Shown one piece after another: positions 21,801-30,903 of a DNA stretch of 30,903 nucleotides. The position numbers and the translations under genes are program-made. Origin of the DNA: Dissophora ornata (Eukaryota > Mortierellomycota > Mortierellomycetes > Mortierellales > Mortierellaceae); contig MU616940.1 in assembly GCA_025201705.1 (NCBI GenBank), positions 1 through 30,903 on the forward strand, in the 5' to 3' direction. The notes under the pieces are model-generated. The model was not told the DNA's origin and ran no database searches. It worked only from the letters and a program-made list of their open reading frames with translations. Position 1 is the stretch's first letter. Each line of letters begins with the position of its first letter.

Positions 21801-22627
21801 CCAAAGTTGCCCGTGGTGTTGCTTGGAGCAACATGTCGGGCAGAAGAGTAGTAACCATGTCTATCCTCACGATCTTGGCTGGTCACATTGCGGAAGTATC
21901 GCATATGACGACCAGGAAGATCTTTACGATAGAAAGGCTCTTCTGGCGCGAGGATTGGGGGCAGGTGGAACTTTTCGATGCCATCGTCGAAAGCGCGGCG
22001 GCTCTCGGGATGTGAGGAAGAGTGTTGTGAAGAGGGCTGGTGCTTCAGGAAACCGTAGGACGCGTCCCGACGATACTGGTCACGGTGCTGCTGCTGGTCG
22101 TGGGTGTTGGCGTGGTGGTCAGTCGTCAAAAGATGGTCGTTATGATCTCTGTTGGTGTTGCGAACTCTACCCTCGTAACCCTCAGTGTGTCGGACTACTT
22201 GCTTTGGATAGGCATTGGATGAGTATGCCTCTGGATATGGGTGATATGGGCGACGTTCCTCACCGCTGTAGCCATTTCCGCTGTAGTAGGATGAAGAGTG
22301 TTGTGGACTTGATGAGCGAGGAGGGTATTCTTGTTGCTGGCGCTGTGAGGGATAGTGTTGAGAGCTATGAGAGGGGTGTGCTAGCCGTTGGTCGCGGTCC
22401 TGTTCGCGTGGGTGGGGATGACGCTGCTCCATTGGATATGTGGATGGGTAATGATGCTGGCGGGGCGAGGCCTCGCGATGATGTGATGAGGGAGAGGCTT
22501 GTGAGTGATGGTGATGCTGGGAAGTATAGGAGGAGGAGGAGGAAGGCTGGCTATAATAAGGGTCGTAGTGGGACTGGGCTGACGATTCGATGGCCGTTGG
22601 GGCACCGGATGCAAATGCTGGCTTCAT
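18804..22627 (-). CDS. CSL (CBF1/RBP-J/Su(H)/LAG-1) family transcription factor
   Basis: Two exons (22627-19741 and 19648-18804; 92-bp intron with a (TAAAA)n tract; phase 1) give 1243 residues. Residues 1 to about 520 are His/Gln/Ser/Pro/Tyr-rich and disordered. The DNA-binding Rel-like domain follows: HGAIAQKSYGIEKRYLCPPP at about 540, then EKVSGPHGENLMEQDCSLDD. The beta-trefoil domain has VSLLNRINAQTVRTKYM, GSEIVLINDLTGIMTDRLII and DDFVCWTIAGI. Across the splice comes the C-terminal Rel-like (IPT) domain, with FDYTYFGPIPASVD and CPRYNPQTNTMTMSVKNVF. CSL proteins bind GTGRGAA-type sites. Fungi lack Notch, and fungal CSL factors such as S. pombe Cbf11 and Cbf12 act in cell adhesion, cell cycle and lipid genes. 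The IPT domain is split by an acidic, Asn/Gln-rich loop. An in-frame TAA lies 27 nt upstream of the ATG. A TAGACAG just before it could also be an acceptor, so an upstream exon is not excluded. Confidence 0.95.
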
Positions 22628-23128
22628 ATCGCTGTCTATGAGAGGATAAAATTAAGGGAGCAATTGATTAGCCGCACTACTCATGGGAAGCAGGACAGGA
22701 GGGCGGGGGGGATTGCATTAAGCATAAACAGGGTGAGAACATGGGGGGTAAAGGTCGTTCAGCATGGCCGAAACCAAGTGGTGAATATCATTGGATCCAT
22801 CACACGAGTTCACACGGAGCAGCAGCAAGAAGAGGTCTGAGAATGGCCCACGGACACACCATGCATTCTTGCTCTGACATAATCCAAGGGGTAAGTAGGA
22901 AAGGAAAAAATAGGTTGGGGGTGAAAGCCCGGTCTGGTTCGAGATCAGATCCTGCGACAACCTGACCAAAGTGGCGGGCAAGGCATATCACAGACACAAC
23001 AAAGAGTCTCAGGGCAGCAATTGTTATTAAAACATTACAAAGTGCAAGAGAGAGAGAAAAGGAGAGAGGAAGAAAAAGGGTGGAAGAGCAGGGGTGGCAA
23101 GTAAACGAGGGGCTGCATATGTGTCTCG

Positions 23129-23135
23129 GTGGGAA
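23129..23135 (+). promoter_or_regulatory. GTGGGAA, possible CSL-binding site
   Basis: GTGGGAA, the core of the known CSL consensus, lies 502 bp upstream of the CSL start codon. A 7-mer is expected several times by chance in a window this size, so it is only a candidate for self-regulation. Confidence 0.25.
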
Positions 23136-23642
23136 ATTTGATCATGAAAGGAGACTCGACAGGTCTTTGTGAAGGGAGTCTCGAAGCAACATCCATTTGT
23201 GGTGAGCGAGCTCGTGGAAAGGACTGGATTGGACACACGATGTTGCTCTTGGACGCTCCATGCTCAGCTCTATGCTCCACCCCCTCGAGACACTTTTTCG
23301 AGTCAAACGACCGAACGAAAATAGCTGAAAAGGGGGAGAGTTAACCACAAAGCGAATAAAGAGAAGGCGAGGGAGGAGGGGGGGGGGATGGTCGAGCGAG
23401 CATGACACGGCACGCGGATGGATGTGCATGGATGTGTGTTTGACCGAGAGTGTGTGTCACTCGTTCAGGTCAGGGTCAGACCAAAGGAAAGTGTCCCTAT
23501 GATTGTCGCTCCTATCCTTTTACTTACAATGCAACACTGGTGTGTGGAGATGTTCGTCAGGAAGAAGAGTGCAGAGGGGCAAAGAAGACGAGATGGTCTA
23601 TCTTGCTCAAGCAGAATGATGGGTGATGGGAAATAGGGAGGT

Positions 23643-23683
23643 GTGCGTGTGGATGTGCGTGTGGATGTGCGTGTGGATGTGCG
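23643..23683. repeat. 12-bp tandem repeat GTGCGTGTGGAT, 3.4 copies
   Basis: Three perfect copies of GTGCGTGTGGAT are followed by GTGCG, about 1.0 kb upstream of the CSL gene. It is a minisatellite with no assignable function. Confidence 0.95.
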
Positions 23684-24030
23684 AGGTGGCTGCGGATAGG
23701 GGAGACAGGAGTGAGAAGAGGAATGAGCAGACAAGGATTGAGGTGTCGAGATGAGTGGAGAGGGAGAGAGGAATGAGGAGGAGCGATGGGAGAAGGAGTG
23801 TTCTGCGATTAGGGCACAAGATGAGAGAAGAGAGAAAGAAGTGCCAAGAGAGTGAAGAGCGGAAGAAAGGTGCTTGTGAGAAAACGCCGGAGAAAAAACG
23901 TCGAGAGATACGACGGAGCGAGAAAGTGATCAGAGACAAAACGAGGAATCATTTGTGTGAAGACATCGCCATATATTGATGTGTATTGCAATTCAATGCA
24001 GGTGGAGTAGACTAAATAGACCAGCAAGTG

Positions 24031-26160
24031 CCACCATGGGTTGCTCTCCTTTTTCTTTTTGAGTTTTTTGTTTTTTTACAATTGCTGTTCTCGGATAGAG
24101 TACCCTTCTCTTTTTCTCTGCGGACAATTAAGCCGACAAAACAAGAAGTATTTTAGTGTTTACATTGACATGCTGCAACGTGTGTTGTGTTTGTGTCGAC
24201 ATGTAAATGGGTGTTGGGCAACACTGAGCACAACAACAGTTTTATTTTCCTATCGCTCTTCGGTCTGTATTCTCCTCAGCTTCCGCTCTGAGGATGAGAA
24301 CCAAATTAAGACTTGATCATGTTGGAATAACTGAATAATGCACTCCTCTCAATTGCTGCACTTGTTTGAGAGCAGAGCCAGAGCCAGCGTGTGAAGGGAA
24401 AGACCAACAAATCCAAGAACTAAACCAGACGACTAATTCAAGAGCAAAAAAAAAAAAAATGAAATAGATGCGCCTTCGCCATTCTTCTCGCGGCTCATTG
24501 GACCTTGGTCTGGCTTTATAACAACCTAATCTATCTGCAATTGAATCAGTGTTCTCATCACACCCTAGCCCTTCCAGAGAATGAGCCGCCCATGCACCCC
24601 CACTTTCTTCGTCTTATGTTGTGGACGAAATGTTTGGTCATGTTCTTGCCTGCTTGTGTTTATTATCCGCAGGCAGTGCGGTTCCCCTATTGTTACTCCT
24701 GCTCTTCTCTGAGTGTTTGTTTTTTGGTGTTCACAACAACAAAATATTTTCCGCAGACACCTTCTTGGGTGTGGCCAGACTCTCTCTATGGCCCTCTCTC
24801 TCTTTTCTTTTTTTCCTGCACGCAACCTCAGTTGTTCATCATTCTCGTTTGTGAGATGATCATCCACGTAAACAATTCGAGTGACACCGTTTGCCTGGTT
24901 CACGAGATAGTTGTCCAACGACATTCGAGTATATTAAACAAAAGTACACAGGTATGAGAAAGAAGGAAGAACAAAAAAGGAGAGAGAGGGATGTGAGAAA
25001 AAATGAAAAAGGAGAATCTAATTGAACCGTAAAACCGGGGGACACACAGCCTCGACCACTGAATGGCTAAGAGACGGGATGATCTCATTGGCGAGATGTG
25101 AATCTGGGCACGTCCTGCTACGGAGTGTCATGGGGACCCTTTGTTGGAACTTGGAACATTAAACACCAAAGGGAGATAGAGTCCTGTAATCGATCGGAAC
25201 GAGAGAATGGGCCTCAGATTTTGAACCAAATGAATGGCGACGGCTTGTGGGTCTGGCCCATGATTGTATGTTTTTGTCACTCCATTTTTGTCGAATGGCT
25301 GTTGCGTGGTGTTGCTGTTGTTGTGTACTTCGCCAAGGTATAAGCTGGAGCGGAAAATTATTCCCCTCTGTGCGTTGCACCTCGCCCAACCACAGCCATC
25401 ATGCCTCTCTTGTTTCAAATCATTTTCGATGCTCCTTCCCTCTGCCTCTTGGTGAGCAATGGAAAGAAAAAGAAGAGCGGGAGAAGAGAAAAGGTCCAGA
25501 TGATGAGCACCAGTACCAGGCACAACAGGCCATGAGAATGATGCATGCAGGCGAATGACAAGGGTCCAGACGCAGTCAGGGGGTGTCTCGAACACGGCAA
25601 GACCTGGCTGGGGCCCGAGTGCAGCATGCATGAGACGAGAATGTGAGATGTACAAACAAATGTGGCGATGTGCGTTGATGTCCTGCGCTGGATATGTGGT
25701 AAATGAACGGGAGAAAGCCTAGACCGTGTGCGCACACGGTGTATTTCCCAGCGGGTGTCGCAGTGCGATGTGACCGATGTGACCGGAAAGAGGGATGCGA
25801 ATTTCACACCGCGATAAATTCTCCCATTGGCTGTCGCCCGTTCTCGACTGTCCCTGTGTCCACACCCAATCGTACGTGGACTGTACGGGACTCAATCGGG
25901 CCCTATTCAATCGCGCCTTCGACCACAAATGGAAACGAACTTCTCATTACTGACAAACGCAATTGAATGCAGTCAACACTAGATTACACACAGCCTACGT
26001 GTACGTGGTCAGCAGTTGAGACATACACTAGTCTATACTCAAAAAAACATGCGCATCCGGCTCCCTGGCCGTTCCTTGTTTTAGTGTTTCGCCTCCCCCA
26101 GCCTTCTCTCTCGGATGTTCCCTTTACTCCACGGCTCCATCCAGCGAAATAAATGCCGTT
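24031..26160. other. Non-coding interval, no gene seen
   Basis: About 2.1 kb. Frames of 150 codons (24505-24957, plus, opening with GTG) and 175 codons (25128-25655, minus) have no recognisable motifs and contain many rare or oddly clustered residues. They are probably chance. The one striking item is an 18-bp perfect palindrome at 25723-25740. Confidence 0.45.
25723..25740. repeat. Perfect 18-bp palindrome
   Basis: ACCGTGTGCGCACACGGT is its own reverse complement, with no spacer. It could be the target of a symmetric dimeric DNA-binding protein or simply a chance palindrome. No gene adjoins it. Confidence 0.9.
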
Positions 26161-28000
26161 TCAATATCTACACTTGTGTTATCAGCTCCGCTTGAAAAGA
26201 CAATCAGTAACGATCAACCGCAGCCGTTATCTGCACAACATTGTCAGCTTATACAAGTACACACCCCGTCTGCTGCTCTACTCCACAGAGATGCAGACGA
26301 TCCTCAACGTGGATCTGAGCTACATATTGGTTCCCATGGCTATTTTTGCTTGTCCGCTTGTTTTGCTTACATGTTTTTCACATTAGTATTTTTGTCCCAT
26401 GAGAAATCTCTCCTTTCCCATGTGCGATGCTGCATGCAGCAGAAAAAAAAATCAAAATAATTGTGAAGATGGGGCAGCGCCCGAAAAGTCAAAAGATAAA
26501 AACGGAACAAAAAAGAAAAGTTTCTCTTGCGTCGGGCATTTATTTTCCTTTGCATCAGGGCGTATGCATCTTGATGTGAATTTGTGTTATCCACTTCATT
26601 TTCTATGTCTCATTTTTCTAGGAAACTTGCTGGGTGCAAAGACCCCCCCCCCCCATCGAACCGGAGTCTGGGTAAATAGGCTGCGCTATTAATTGTGAGT
26701 ATATGAATGTGTTTGTGCGGTCGTCTGTGTGATCCTTACTGTGTCTCTCCCCGCAAGAGTCATGGAAAGAGTAGAAAAACTCTAAGAAAACCAAAACCAA
26801 AATCTTGTGGTCATCTCTCATCTGATGATGATGATGATGATGGTGTTGTTGTTGTTACTTTTGTTGTTGTTACTTTTGTTGTTGTTGTTATTTGTGTTGC
26901 CACTCCATCATTTGCCAGCCCCATGGCTCATACTATATGTAGTTGTTTTGATTTTGAGAACTGGCGCGTGAAGGGGGACATGTTGGTAGATGATTAAATA
27001 ACGACGCCGCGTACTCATGAGAAGTTGGTTCCCTTATTCGTTCGTTGAAACATGTACATTTCGATGAATGATGGTCCCACTCTCAGAGGCATGATCATGA
27101 ATCAAAAGGCGCAATAGACTATAACTGTAATACATTGACAATAATAAGAAACTCAACAGCCAGCAATAAATGTAAACCGGACCATGCTCCCATGAAGTGC
27201 AGAGCGAAAACAAATCCAGGAAATAAATGTTCCGCATTCACTACAAAAATGGAGATGTATGAATGCAGTTGTTGTTCTTTTTTACGCTTTTCTTCGGCTC
27301 TCAAGATGCGTGATAATAATTTATGTCTCCTGGAAGGGGGGTTTTTTTCTTTTTCCCTCTCCCCTCTTTTCTCCTCCACTTTTCCCATGACCGGAAAAGC
27401 CTGGACCATCTCTCGGCATCTCTTCCGAAGGCTGAATTTTTATATTTTACCTTTCAAAAAAAAACATATAACCGAAAAGAGCAGTGTCACGATGTGTTAA
27501 TGTTGTTTACCATTCTTGGCTGCTCAATCAAATCTTCTACCCACATCTGGTGCTTTGTTTTTTTTTTCTTTACGTTTATACACACCCTTACGCCTTTTGC
27601 TTTGTCTCTTGCCACCGATCACTTTTATGGTTCTCCAGAAAGTAAATGAGTTTCTTGTTGCTTTTTAACAGTGTAATATATATTACTTCTTTTATATACA
27701 TTTATATGGACCAATCGGGGAAAAGACGAGAGCTCAAGACTACAGTTGATAATTGCTACCAGGCGGAGATGAGGGTCCCCCCGATATTATTTTCTGCAGT
27801 AGTCTACAGTCTACGATCTACTGTATTACTTCCTTGCGACCGTTGCGGTTACGCTCGAACACGTTGGCTATCTTGATGTCTCGATTGACAGATGATAAAA
27901 AGGATCGAGATGATCCGGAACACTTTTGCTTAGCTAGTTTACGATGCATGAATGTACTTTCGTATACATGTACCTTTTTTTTATCAGTCTATTCAGATGT
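26161..28000. other. Non-coding interval with microsatellites
   Basis: About 1.8 kb, AT-rich, with T and A runs, a C11 run near 26643 and a compound microsatellite at 26822-26889. Open frames are under 125 codons and unrecognisable. No splice chain I could build gives a domain-like product. Confidence 0.4.
26822..26889. repeat. Compound (GAT)n/(GTT)n microsatellite
   Basis: (GAT)6-7 passes into three blocks of (GTT)n separated by TACTTTT. It is simple-sequence DNA in the gene-poor stretch. Confidence 0.9.
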
Positions 28001-29480
28001 CGCTTAACATGACACTACTACTATATACTATTCAGTGACTAAACCAGAGAAAACAGCTATGACCACGGGGCGGAGATAAAAAAAAATTGCCATTTTTTAC
28101 CTTGCAAGGTTGGGGGAGTTTTTTTTTACATGTCTTCGTCAAATGTCGCCAGCAAGAATCTGACTTTTGTGAGACCGATTGTTACTTTATTCAAAGACTC
28201 GCATAACCTCAGCGATCGCGGGTCGTGAATAGAAAAATTGGGCTGATTGGTAGGCTAATCCCTTTGTAATTCCCTCAACAACTAGTGCAAATTTCACGTT
28301 TCAATGAGCAGCTGGGAGGAAGAGGGAAGAGACGCAGGAGAAGTAGATGGAGCGGGGAATTGATTTTATACGATGTGCATGGGAGAGGGGGGGGGAGCAT
28401 GGCGCAAGTTAGTCTACACACTTCATGGGAAAAAAAAAGATGATTAACCCATCACATTGGCAAATATCTCAATTACGCGACGTGCATGGAGAACATCGGG
28501 GAGGACGTTTGGAGAAAATGCAGGAGGGTGTGAATCAATCTAACCCGCTTTACCTAATGTTTACATACTTTTCTTATTTGATCTCCTAGATATTTTTGAG
28601 CGTGCAAAGGATCAGCGTCCACTACCACTACTATTACTGTTACTATTACTGCTATTACTACTGCCAATGGGGCGCGCTCATCGTTATTTGAAGATGGATA
28701 AAAATGCGAGTTTGATAATCTGCAGCAAGCCCTCGGTGTGCGGATGAGCCCGTACAGGTGGCCTTACATTTTTACGATTTGAGATGAGTTTGGATAATGG
28801 GAAAAAATAAACCCATCATCATCAGCGATCGCGACTTGAATGCAGATTACGAATCCACGCGCAATTCCTTCTCCTTCCACAATGCCCTTTTCTTGATAAC
28901 AACAACAACAAACAAACAAACAAACAAACAAACAAACAAACAAACAAAACAATGGTAATTTGGGCTATTTGGCTATCAACATGGAAAGAGGCATTACGGA
29001 AATTACGTGCAGGCCTGGGATAAAAGACATTACTGGCATAGTGAATACAGCAATGGACAAGTACCCGAGACGGGAATGATGTTGTTGGACATGCCCTTTC
29101 TTCTCGTTACCATACCAGGCGCATTGTATGTACCCCCCTCGAAGACCATGCTGCTGTCCCTTTTTTGTCCGTCCTGAGAATGCTCAGAGATATGTATTTG
29201 TATTTACATTTTGTACTCTTTCTTTGCGCTTAACCAATGATTTCGTCGGATGAGCCTTCGTTCTTCCCAGTAAGAACATAGAAGCCTTTACGCCCTTCCG
29301 CTTGGTTTTTTTTTCATTTTTTTTTTCAACGTTTCCTCTTTCTGTGATTTTACCCATTGGTCTCTGTTTCCAGCAAGAAAGAAAAACCGTAATCAACTTA
29401 AATAAAATGCGTTTACAGGGTTGACACTGAAAACTGCCGGTTGATGATCTGATTGGCCAATACTTTGCCTCGCGAATTCT
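28001..29480. other. Non-coding interval, no gene seen
   Basis: About 1.5 kb with almost no open frames over 60 codons. It contains simple repeats at 28612-28664 (ACT/TTAC-type) and 28898-28948. The 12-bp TCAGCGATCGCG occurs at 28209-28220 and 28822-28833. A 15-mer identical to part of the M13 reverse primer site lies at 28051-28065. Confidence 0.4.
28898..28948. repeat. (ACA)n/(CAAA)n microsatellite
   Basis: A short ACA run leads into about ten copies of CAAA. A minus-strand frame through it reads as a Cys/Leu/Phe/Val repeat, which is an artefact of the repeat. Confidence 0.95.
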
Positions 29481-30193
29481 CATCCTTTTTGGCTCTTTGC
29501 CAAGCCTTGGATAAACATGAGGTTAATCCATCCCACGACCCGTCCCTGGGTACCATTTACTGTACATTCAACTGCTCTGACACGTTATACCAATCATGAG
29601 GAGACGCAACAAGGCTCAGAAGCATCTCTGCAAACTCGTAAGCAGTCAAGCGCTTTCCTTCCAATCCTCTCGAGGCGCGTAAGGAGGTGTGCGAGGAGAT
29701 ATATAGAGTATCAGGAAAATCAATCGTCAAGAGTGAGACGATACAGATGCCGCGAGAGATAGCGAGATGTCCTATATAAAAATGTTTTGGTAGTTTTGGT
29801 TCAAAAACGAGAACAAAAACTCATATTTTTTCTTGGATGCGCAATAGCGAATGGAAAAAAGAATTAGACTGAAGGGAAATAGGGATTCCATGTCTCTATC
29901 GTATCCGCGCTGTGTAGGTGGGAGAATTATTGCCAATGTTGTTCTTCACACAAAGTCTTTTCCGCGTCAGCATCCTCACTTTCTTGTAGTCTCTAGATCT
30001 CACCCCCTTCCTCGTCCTCTGCCTTGTCCTGTGACTCTGCTCCGCGTTTTGATCTGAGCATAGCATCAACATCGTTCATGAGGTCCTTTTACAAAAGCGA
30101 GTTTATGTTGCTGAGATCATCTACCATTAGTATTTATGTCAGGCCTGGCTGAGACTCGGAATCGCGTGAAGCAGGGGAGAGACCCAGGTTGGC
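29481..30193. other. Interval with a possible acidic-tail relic
   Basis: About 700 bp. On the minus strand, about 30085-29990 reads DLMNDVDAMLRSKRGAESQD followed by KAEDEEGGEI and a stop, then in the same frame RLQESEDADAEKTL. This polar, acidic composition looks like the tail of a coding exon rather than random AT-rich DNA. It lies downstream of the nuclease-like fragment on the same strand, so both may be remains of one gene. Nothing else is recognisable. Confidence 0.3.
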
Positions 30194-30480
30194 TCATTGA
30201 GGGGATATTCCGCCACATCGGCGCGGATATGACAGAATCAAGCTTAGGTAGTACCTCTCCTCGTGACAAATGGCCTTCATGTTGGAAAGGTGTCCTTTGA
30301 TACAGCCTTCGCCGGCCGTGTCCATAGCATCCTTCACGCTAGTGGTATACGGATTCTGGCGCGTTTTCATTTGAACGAGGAGAGGGTACTCCTTCCCACC
30401 GATTTCGAGGACAAACACAACATCAGGGCCCTTTGGACTCGATGGTCTCAAGGCAGATAGAAAGCTCGGGTACTGCAGAT
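30194..30480 (-). pseudogene. Crinkler-type PD-(D/E)XK-like domain fragment
   Basis: A minus-strand frame reads YPSFLSALRPSSPKGPD, VVFVLEIGGKEYPLLVQMK, a helix around SVKDAMDTAGEGCIKGHLSN and then YYLSLILSYP. The order strand, 'GPD', strand, '(Q)MK', helix, strand resembles the restriction-endonuclease-like domain of Crinkler-type and related fungal effectors. The usual Glu of ExK is replaced by Gln (QMK). A possible acceptor CTGCAG sits at the right boundary. Further right, 30609-30470 in another frame gives VVHIILYSSRVTPSK and FITIDANF, plausible remains of the preceding part. No complete gene can be assembled, so I call it a fragment. The family call is from pattern memory and is tentative. 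Confidence 0.45.
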
Positions 30481-30903
30481 AAAATTCGCGTCAATGGTGA
30501 TGAATGTGGTGTTATTAACGTCCTTGGATGGAGTGACTCGAGAGGAATACAAGATTATGTGCACTACTTTACAGGATGTGTAGCTGCTGGGCAACATGAA
30601 AGCTATGCAACATGTTCCTGCCGACCGCGATTAAATCATTCTACGAGGAACTTCATTTTTTTTTTTAATAACATGTCTCTCTGGTTTACGCGAAAACAAA
30701 GCCAAAATACAAAATAGGAATCTACGAATAATGTACCCCTTCGCAATGAATGTATCCACCAACGCTATATAACCAGTCGCGTTCCCACGGGCTAACCCAG
30801 TGGGCCCACGCAACTATTGCCACCCCCTCGTCAGGGTGTTAAAGATTTGAAGACACACTCTACCAGAAATCAATCCTTTCCATCCTCTCCATAGTTCCCA
30901 GGG
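30481..30903. other. Right edge, mostly unassigned
   Basis: Apart from the possible upstream part of the nuclease-like fragment (to about 30609, minus), I see no gene. TATATAA at 30766-30772 on the plus strand could belong to a gene beyond the window. An imperfect inverted repeat of CCCACGGG and CCCACTGG words lies at about 30785-30815. Confidence 0.35.

Larger units (their letters stand above)
22628..24030. promoter_or_regulatory. CSL upstream region, purine-rich on the plus strand
   Basis: The strand coding for CSL is CT-rich from about 23040 to 23080 and again from 23340 to 23900. It contains a G8 run, a 12-bp tandem repeat and a GTGGGAA site (separate entries). Small open frames on both strands are Arg/Glu- or Ser/Phe-rich translations of these tracts. 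I see no gene and read this as promoter and leader. Confidence 0.45.

Noticed and set aside
20036..22641. Long plus-strand frames (20036-21154, 21823-22641) opposite the CSL gene
   Set aside because: They are antisense shadows of the CSL exon, which has unmistakable domain sequence on the other strand.
22930..22955. tRNA B-box-like GGTTCGAGATC
   Set aside because: It does not match GGTTCGANNCC, and no A box or acceptor stem is present nearby.
24505..25655. 150-codon plus frame and 175-codon minus frame
   Set aside because: No motifs and the first opens with GTG; they are in simple or AT-rich sequence without splice signals leading to a larger product.
28209..28833. Two copies of TCAGCGATCGCG
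   Set aside because: Only 12 bp shared with dissimilar flanks; the GCGATCGC core is a common palindrome.
23643..28948. Tandem repeats as a CRISPR-like array
   Set aside because: The repeats are contiguous micro- or minisatellites without unique spacers, in a eukaryotic genome.

Overview
This window looks like nuclear DNA of a filamentous early-diverging fungus, most probably of the Mortierellaceae (Mucoromycota); that placement is inference. Genes are broken by short GT-AG introns of about 75-210 bp with no bacterial signals. The housekeeping set is eukaryotic: the rRNA-processing protein Nrap/UTP22, a TMEM184-type membrane protein, a CSL (LAG1/RBP-J) transcription factor, a Pkr1-domain ER membrane protein and a YCII protein. 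These sit beside decaying F-box/LRR genes and an ARM-like/NACHT gene, families I know to be expanded in Mortierella-like genomes.

Layout, left to right. (1) 1-10.7 kb: four genes in a row on the minus strand: the first exon of a TMEM184-like protein, UTP22 (5 exons), an unrecognised four-helix membrane protein (4 exons) and a long coiled-coil protein ending in a Pkr1-like membrane domain (2 exons). (2) 11-17.7 kb: an accessory island. A plus-strand gene encodes a TPR-like and ARM-like N-terminus, a NACHT NTPase and, through four more exons, a domain with a literal PD-(D/E)XK nuclease signature. It is flanked on both sides by minus-strand F-box/LRR pseudogene pieces. Their order and orientation are what would result if the NACHT-nuclease segment had landed inside a single F-box gene. 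(3) 17.9-22.6 kb: a small plus-strand YCII protein converging on a 1243-residue minus-strand CSL factor. (4) 22.6-30.2 kb: about 7.5 kb with no gene I can support, holding purine-rich tracts, microsatellites and a perfect 18-bp palindrome. (5) 30.2-30.5 kb: a minus-strand fragment of a second, Crinkler-type PD-(D/E)XK-like domain, probably broken.

The most interesting item is the STAND-type NTPase joined at its C-terminus to a predicted nuclease, with no C-terminal repeat array. Bacterial Avs-type defence proteins pair the same two activities in the opposite order. Whether this is a working fungal NLR, a recent chimera or two adjacent genes read as one is the main open question. The first in-frame ATG of the large exon lies far downstream of clearly coding TPR-like sequence, so the 5' end is either split by an unseen intron or frameshifted. 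The housekeeping genes on either side look intact, so the turnover is confined to the island and the right-hand end.
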